Shown here: one piece after another, positions 17,157 through 20,756 of the stretch
Position numbering within the stretch: position 1 is the first letter of the stretch
Layout: the number at the start of each line of letters is the position of its first letter
Assembly (NCBI GenBank): GCA_001839685.1
Contig: MLAK01001327.1
Span: 1-20,756, forward strand
DNA from: Tritrichomonas foetus
Taxonomy: Eukaryota > Parabasalia > Tritrichomonadida > Tritrichomonadidae
Direction: 5' to 3'
DNA: 20,756 nucleotides
Position numbers and translations under genes: made by a program
The notes under the pieces: generated by a model
What the model saw: only the letters and a program-made list of their open reading frames with translations
What the model was told of the DNA's origin: nothing
Databases searched by the model: none

Positions 17157-18257
17157 ATGTTATCGACAAGCGATCTTGATGAAATTGTATTTCAAGTCCT
17201 CTTAGGACGCATGCATAGCAAGAAGCAATTTTTGCAACCCATCACCGAGAAAACATTGATGCGTTTGGTTGATCAAGTTTCAGACGTCCTCGCAAAGGAA
17301 CCAGTCATGCTTCGCCTTGATGCTAACATCACAGTCGTTGGAGACATTCACGGAAATATTGATGACTTGTTGAGAATTTTCGAACGCCTCAGATATCCAC
17401 CAGCGATGAAATATTTATTCCTTGGAGATTATGTCGATCGCGGAAACTACTCAACTGAAGTTCTGACGCTTTTATTCGCTCTCAAAGTTAAATATCCCAA
17501 CCATGTTTATCTCCTTCGCGGAAATCACGAAACAATGAGCTTGAGTCGCGTTTACGGATTTTACAGAGAAATCACATCACCAGGCAAATACACATCCGAG
17601 CTTTATTACAAGATTTGTGAAGCTTTCGAAGAGCTTCCATTATGCGCGATCGTTGGTGACAGAATTTTCTGCGTCCATGGTGGAATTTCGCCCCTCCTTG
17701 GAGACGCCAACAACCTCCTGAAGATGAAGAAGCCAGAAGAAGATTTGTCAAGCACCGGCGTATTTGCAGATATGGTCTGGAGTGATCCATCGTCTGAAGT
17801 GAAAGGATACACACCAAATGGACGAGGATGTGGTTACTTATTTGGATCAGATGCCCTTGCCAAGTTTCTGGATGAGAACAATTTGGACATCCTCATACGA
17901 AGCCACGAAATGTGTCAGGAAGGAGTTTCTTGGCCTTATGCCGATGACGACGAAAATGTTGATCGTTGTTTGACTGTTTTCAGCAATTCAAACTACTGTG
18001 GAAGAGGAAACTCAGCCGCCGTCCTTCATGTCAACAACGATTTGCTTGTTAACGTTGAATTAATCCAGCCGCTCACTGATTCCGAAATGAGAAAGCGAAA
18101 AGTCCTTCTTCCATTCTGGCTTTATGACTTGATTGCCCTCAAAGAGTCAGAAAAAAATGCTGCCAAGACAATTAAATCAATCACTGTCACAAAAGCAGAA
18201 GCTTTCAAGGCTTCTCCGCCAAAGAAAGCGACAGAAAATATGATTGAAAATCTTTAA
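17157..18257 (+). CDS. PPP-family Ser/Thr phosphatase, divergent PP1/PP2A-like
   Basis: A 366-aa metal-dependent protein Ser/Thr phosphatase. All catalytic motifs are present: GDIHGN (62-67; D63, H65), GDYVDRG (90-96; D91, R95), LRGNHE (N123, H124), HGGISP (H174) and RSHE (H250). Spacing is close to PP1. Departures from PP1/PP2A are GDIHGN for GDIHGQ, RSHE for RAHQ/RAHE, and FSNSNYC (275-281) for the nearly invariant FSAPNYC. The C-terminal ~55 residues (after MRKRKVLLPFW) are a lineage-specific basic tail. There is no PP2A-type carboxy-terminal leucine motif. Subfamily cannot be fixed by eye. The frame is open upstream to 17070, but the TCATT initiator at 17145 places the start at 17157 (MLSTSDLDEIVFQVL). 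The stop overlaps TAAA. Confidence 0.93.
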   Translation: MLSTSDLDEIVFQVLLGRMHSKKQFLQPITEKTLMRLVDQVSDVLAKEPVMLRLDANITVVGDIHGNIDDLLRIFERLRYPPAMKYLFLGDYVDRGNYSTEVLTLLFALKVKYPNHVYLLRGNHETMSLSRVYGFYREITSPGKYTSELYYKICEAFEELPLCAIVGDRIFCVHGGISPLLGDANNLLKMKKPEEDLSSTGVFADMVWSDPSSEVKGYTPNGRGCGYLFGSDALAKFLDENNLDILIRSHEMCQEGVSWPYADDDENVDRCLTVFSNSNYCGRGNSAAVLHVNNDLLVNVELIQPLTDSEMRKRKVLLPFWLYDLIALKESEKNAAKTIKSITVTKAEAFKASPPKKATENMIENL

Positions 18258-18258
18258 A
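18255..18258 (+). terminator. TAAA polyadenylation-type signal overlapping stop
   Basis: TAA stop of the phosphatase followed by A. Confidence 0.45.
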
Positions 18259-18592
18259 TTGGTTTACATTGTTTGTTGGGAAAGTTGCACTTGCCTGCCT
18301 TTTCCATGTTTTTTATTAAAATTTTGTCCTGAGAATTTATTGGTTATTTTTTTAATTCACATTTTCCGACCAAGAAAGATAGTTAATCGAAGGGAGCATC
18401 ATAAATCCAAATTAACTATCGGAAATTACTCAATCTGATAGGTTATCCTGAATTATCGTCATTCAGAATCGCCTAATAAAACTGATAATGATATGAACTC
18501 TATCCACTCCATCTTGTAGCATTGTTATGTTATGCTTAAGTCTTATTTTGTTCCACTGTCATCAACAATTGACCTAAAATCATAACAAAAAT
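18259..18592. other. Intergenic region after the phosphatase
   Basis: Separates the phosphatase 3' end from the C-terminal end of the degraded minus-strand gene. I see no gene or strong repeat. Confidence 0.45.
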
Positions 18593-19369
18593 TCATACTG
18601 CAGGTTCACTAATTTCTATTTCTTCAAATGGCACAATTCGATTTTTTGCGAAGGAATTTAGAAATTTATCTCCTTTTGTGAGATAAGAATCACTTTAATT
18701 TCTTGTATTCATTTAATCGTTTCTTGTATATGGTATCAGAATAGCAAAGTAGTTTTCTTTTATAATATCTAATGGGTTTTTGGCCAAGATCCATCCAATT
18801 TCTTGTTTCACGTCATATGTTTTTGAATCTTGTGTTAAACCGAAGAATTCTCCTTATAACTATTTCCCTGGAAAGATAATTGTCAATTTCATAGGACCTC
18901 GAAGAAGTTCCAAATTTCGTCAGTTTCTGTCACAATAAATTCGGCATTATTTTCAACCTGATATGAAAAACCTTGAACAATTTAAAGCCATATAATATCT
19001 GGATTAATTGCAACAGGTCAATGTTCAATAAAAGCACAAACAACACCATCTAAAATTAAATGATCACAAGTTAACAGAAGATCATTTTTGAATGATAAAC
19101 ATCAAGCATATTAATATTGGCTTTTAATAGACTCATGAGTGTGGATTTCGAAGAAATATTTAGGTGGTGTTAAATATTCTAGTTCTAATGTTATCTTTTC
19201 GATTTCCAGCGAAAGGAATGAAGTCAAAGCATCACGCTATAAATCAAAAAACTACTTCAGAGAAAGTTTAATAAGGCACATAAATAGTATTTAAAAAGTC
19301 TATTATGTTACACATTACCGGTATGATTCCTTTGTAAACTTTAGAAATCACCCGACAGGCTCGATGAAT
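18593..19369 (-). pseudogene. Degraded gene, probable DUF4419-domain protein
   Basis: Minus-strand translation shows protein-like sequence broken by stops and frameshifts. One frame gives RDALTSFLSLEIEKITLELE (upstream), then two close stops, then DHLILDGVVCAFIEH, stop (TGA 19018-19020), PVAINPDIIWL, stop (TAA 18982-18984), IVQGFSYQVENNAEFI. This fits the DUF4419 block in which a (P)DxxW motif is followed by a Q-x-F/S and an N-x-AE segment. A different frame at 18716-18853 gives EFFGLTQDSKTYDVKQEIGW, which resembles my recollection of that family's C-terminal block, so the middle of the domain appears deleted. A further frame change near a T-run (about 19246-19251) joins an earlier stretch reaching 19369. 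The real start is unclear. The coding-like pattern is strong; the family name is from memory and less certain. Confidence 0.65.
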
Positions 19370-19625
19370 CTATATGTGAATTTCTAAATATTTAAAATAT
19401 TTTGTAACACACCAATAGTAAGAATGAATAGTGCAATTAAATAATTTTTCATCTATCGAAAACAGATATATTTTCATTTATTTCAAATGATATTTTTACA
19501 ATACTTTATATTCGCTAATTCAAAAAATATTTCAAAAAGTGATGAATCATGTTGGTTAAATTTTTTTCAATTATTGATGATTAATTTGTCAGATTCAAAA
19601 TTGAATCTAAACGTACAGTTCTCAA

Positions 19626-19630
19626 TCATT
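19626..19630 (+). promoter_or_regulatory. Initiator (Inr) TCATT for dUTPase
   Basis: TCATT with A+1 at 19628 and a 13-nt leader to the ATG at 19641. Confidence 0.6.
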
Positions 19631-19640
19631 TTTATTGGTT

Positions 19641-20354
19641 ATGTCTGCTGAAGAGTTGCTTGATACAATTGCTTCATCAATCAAAATCGAGAATGAAGAT
19701 CCAATTGTTGCCGTTGCACAAATTCCAGACAATTTAAAAGAATTTGTCACAAAAGATGCCCTTAAAATTCTCCCAATCGTCGAAGGTAATACACTCACAT
19801 GGTATCGTGGTGATGCTCTTTACATCATTGAAATTTTATGGCCAAAGATTCAAGAGAAACAAACAATTTCTCTTTCCTTCGCTCAAAAATACGGTATTGC
19901 CTGGTCGTCGCTCCAGAAGTCATATTCGCCTCTACAAGTTCAAAAGATCAATCCAGACGCAGTTATTCCAGCTAAAGCTCACCCGCTCGATACCGGCTAC
20001 GATATCACAGCCATTCGCGTTGTCAAAGAAAACTTCGGCCCGGGCGTGACCCTCTTTGGAACTGGACTTATTGTCAGACCACCAGATGGCTACTACGTCG
20101 ATATGGTTGCTCGCTCAAGCACCTGCAAGCTGGGATGGGGAATTGCCAACCACGTCGGAATCATTGACGCCCAGTACCGCGGGGAACTTTGCATTCCAAT
20201 GTTCAAACTGACGCCAGAAGCGAAAGACCTCGAACTTCCAGCTCGAGTTGCACAAATCATTGTTAGAAGGCTTGAATTGACTGACATCGAGGAGGTCGCC
20301 GACGTTGGCGAGACTCACCGCGGCGCCGGCGGTTTTGGATCATCTGGTAAATAA
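19641..20354 (+). CDS. dUTPase (dUTP diphosphatase), trimeric type, N-terminally extended
   Basis: A 237-aa protein with the five trimeric dUTPase motifs in order: motif 1 AHPLDTGYDIT (113-123), motif 2 ARSSTCKLG (157-165), motif 3 GIIDAQYRGE (173-182, D176 the expected catalytic Asp), motif 4 RVAQIIVRR (202-210) and motif 5 RGAGGFGSSG (227-236, with the stacking Phe). It hydrolyses dUTP to dUMP and pyrophosphate, keeping uracil out of DNA and supplying dUMP. The catalytic part is about 135 residues; the first ~100 residues (with VEGNTLTWYRGDALYIIEILWP) are an extension I cannot assign. The ATG at 19641 is preferred because it follows a TCATT initiator by 13 nt; reading two codons further upstream would need a TTG start. 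The last ~80 bases of the gene are markedly GC-richer than the surroundings. The stop overlaps TAAA. Confidence 0.92.
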   Translation: MSAEELLDTIASSIKIENEDPIVAVAQIPDNLKEFVTKDALKILPIVEGNTLTWYRGDALYIIEILWPKIQEKQTISLSFAQKYGIAWSSLQKSYSPLQVQKINPDAVIPAKAHPLDTGYDITAIRVVKENFGPGVTLFGTGLIVRPPDGYYVDMVARSSTCKLGWGIANHVGIIDAQYRGELCIPMFKLTPEAKDLELPARVAQIIVRRLELTDIEEVADVGETHRGAGGFGSSGK

Positions 20355-20355
20355 A
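20352..20355 (+). terminator. TAAA polyadenylation-type signal overlapping stop
   Basis: TAA stop of dUTPase followed by A; a second TAA follows nearby. Confidence 0.45.
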
Positions 20356-20719
20356 TACAATATACAAATTGATTTTCTTTTTATTCTTCATGAGCATCTA
20401 TAATTTATTATTTCTGCTGAATTCTATGGTTCGCGCGAAAAAATGAAATGATGATTTGTCGAGAAACCCTTTCAAAAGTCATTTTGGGCATAATCCCAAG
20501 CCTTAGTGTAATTCATTTGTAAGAATTTATGACTTTCTGATTTTTTAAATTCGGAAAGAAAAATACGAAATATTGCGATGTAAGGAAATGTGAATTGAAA
20601 TAGTTAGTTTGGTGGCCAATGCATTCTATTATATGTAGAAATATTAGTTTCCAGTTAAAATTAACAATATTATGATGTTTTTTAATTAATAAAAAAATGG
20701 AAAAATAGTAGAGTATACA
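20356..20719. other. 3' flank of dUTPase, no gene seen
   Basis: AT-rich with no supportable open frame. The only standout is a CpG palindrome TTCGCGCGAA (20430-20439), unusual for the local composition. Confidence 0.45.
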
Positions 20720-20756
20720 GTTGTGATAAATTGCGCTTCGCTCAATTTATCCCAAC
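20720..20756. repeat. 37-nt hairpin at the right edge
   Basis: GTTGTGATAAATTG (20720-20733) pairs with CAATTTATCCCAAC (20743-20756), 13 of 14 positions, around the loop CGCTTCGCT. The arm ends exactly at the window edge, so the element may continue. It may belong to a dispersed foldback repeat. Confidence 0.7.

Noticed and set aside
19380..19452. Minus-strand MKNYLIALFILTIGVLQ, resembling a signal peptide
   Set aside because: Only 22 codons before a stop and no clear frame link to the dead gene downstream; AT-rich DNA often gives such hydrophobic runs.
1..20756. Spliceosomal introns
   Set aside because: I looked for the trichomonad 3' intron motif ACTAACACACAG and did not see it; all genes read without a break.

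Overview
This looks like nuclear DNA from a parabasalid flagellate, a trichomonad such as Trichomonas or Tritrichomonas. The DNA is strongly AT-rich and every gene reads as one uninterrupted open frame. Six of nine genes have a TCAYW initiator 4-14 nt before the ATG, and five have TAAA overlapping the stop codon, the trichomonad-type initiator and polyadenylation signal. The gene content fits: a BTB + F5/8-type-C (discoidin-like) protein, a divergent PPP phosphatase, a 14-3-3 protein and long coiled-coil proteins. The genus call is inference.

Layout, left to right: (1) an unrecognised coiled-coil protein whose C-terminal half carries a duplicated 27-28 residue motif (153-1850, +); (2) a RABL6-like GTPase with a long acidic tail of repeated DFW and NPLVQ motifs (2275-4335, +); (3) a BTB/coiled-coil/F5/8C protein (4696-6273, -); (4) an unrecognised 496-aa protein with an Asn-rich tandem repeat (6435-7925, +); (5) dipeptidyl peptidase III, a zinc M49 peptidase (8649-10679, -); (6) a 14-3-3 protein (11198-11911, +); (7) a 1023-aa coiled-coil protein (12420-15491, -); (8) a PP1/PP2A-like phosphatase (17157-18257, +); (9) the wreck of a probable DUF4419-domain gene (about 18593-19369, -), which no long open frame reveals; (10) a trimeric-type dUTPase with an N-terminal extension of about 100 residues (19641-20354, +).

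After the first two genes the strand alternates gene by gene, giving three divergent promoter regions (6274-6434, 10680-11197, 15492-17156) and several convergent 3' regions. The products do not form one pathway. The set reads as ordinary housekeeping and signalling genes (14-3-3, phosphatase, small GTPase, peptidase, nucleotide hygiene) mixed with lineage-specific proteins. The points most worth a second look are the repeated short motifs in genes 1 and 2, the dead gene at 18.6-19.4 kb, the perfect palindrome and TTCAC/GTGAA motifs in the DPP III/14-3-3 divergent promoter, a 14-bp tandem repeat running up to the DPP III stop, and a hairpin at the extreme right edge that may be the end of a dispersed repeat. 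I found no RNA gene, CRISPR array or intact transposon.
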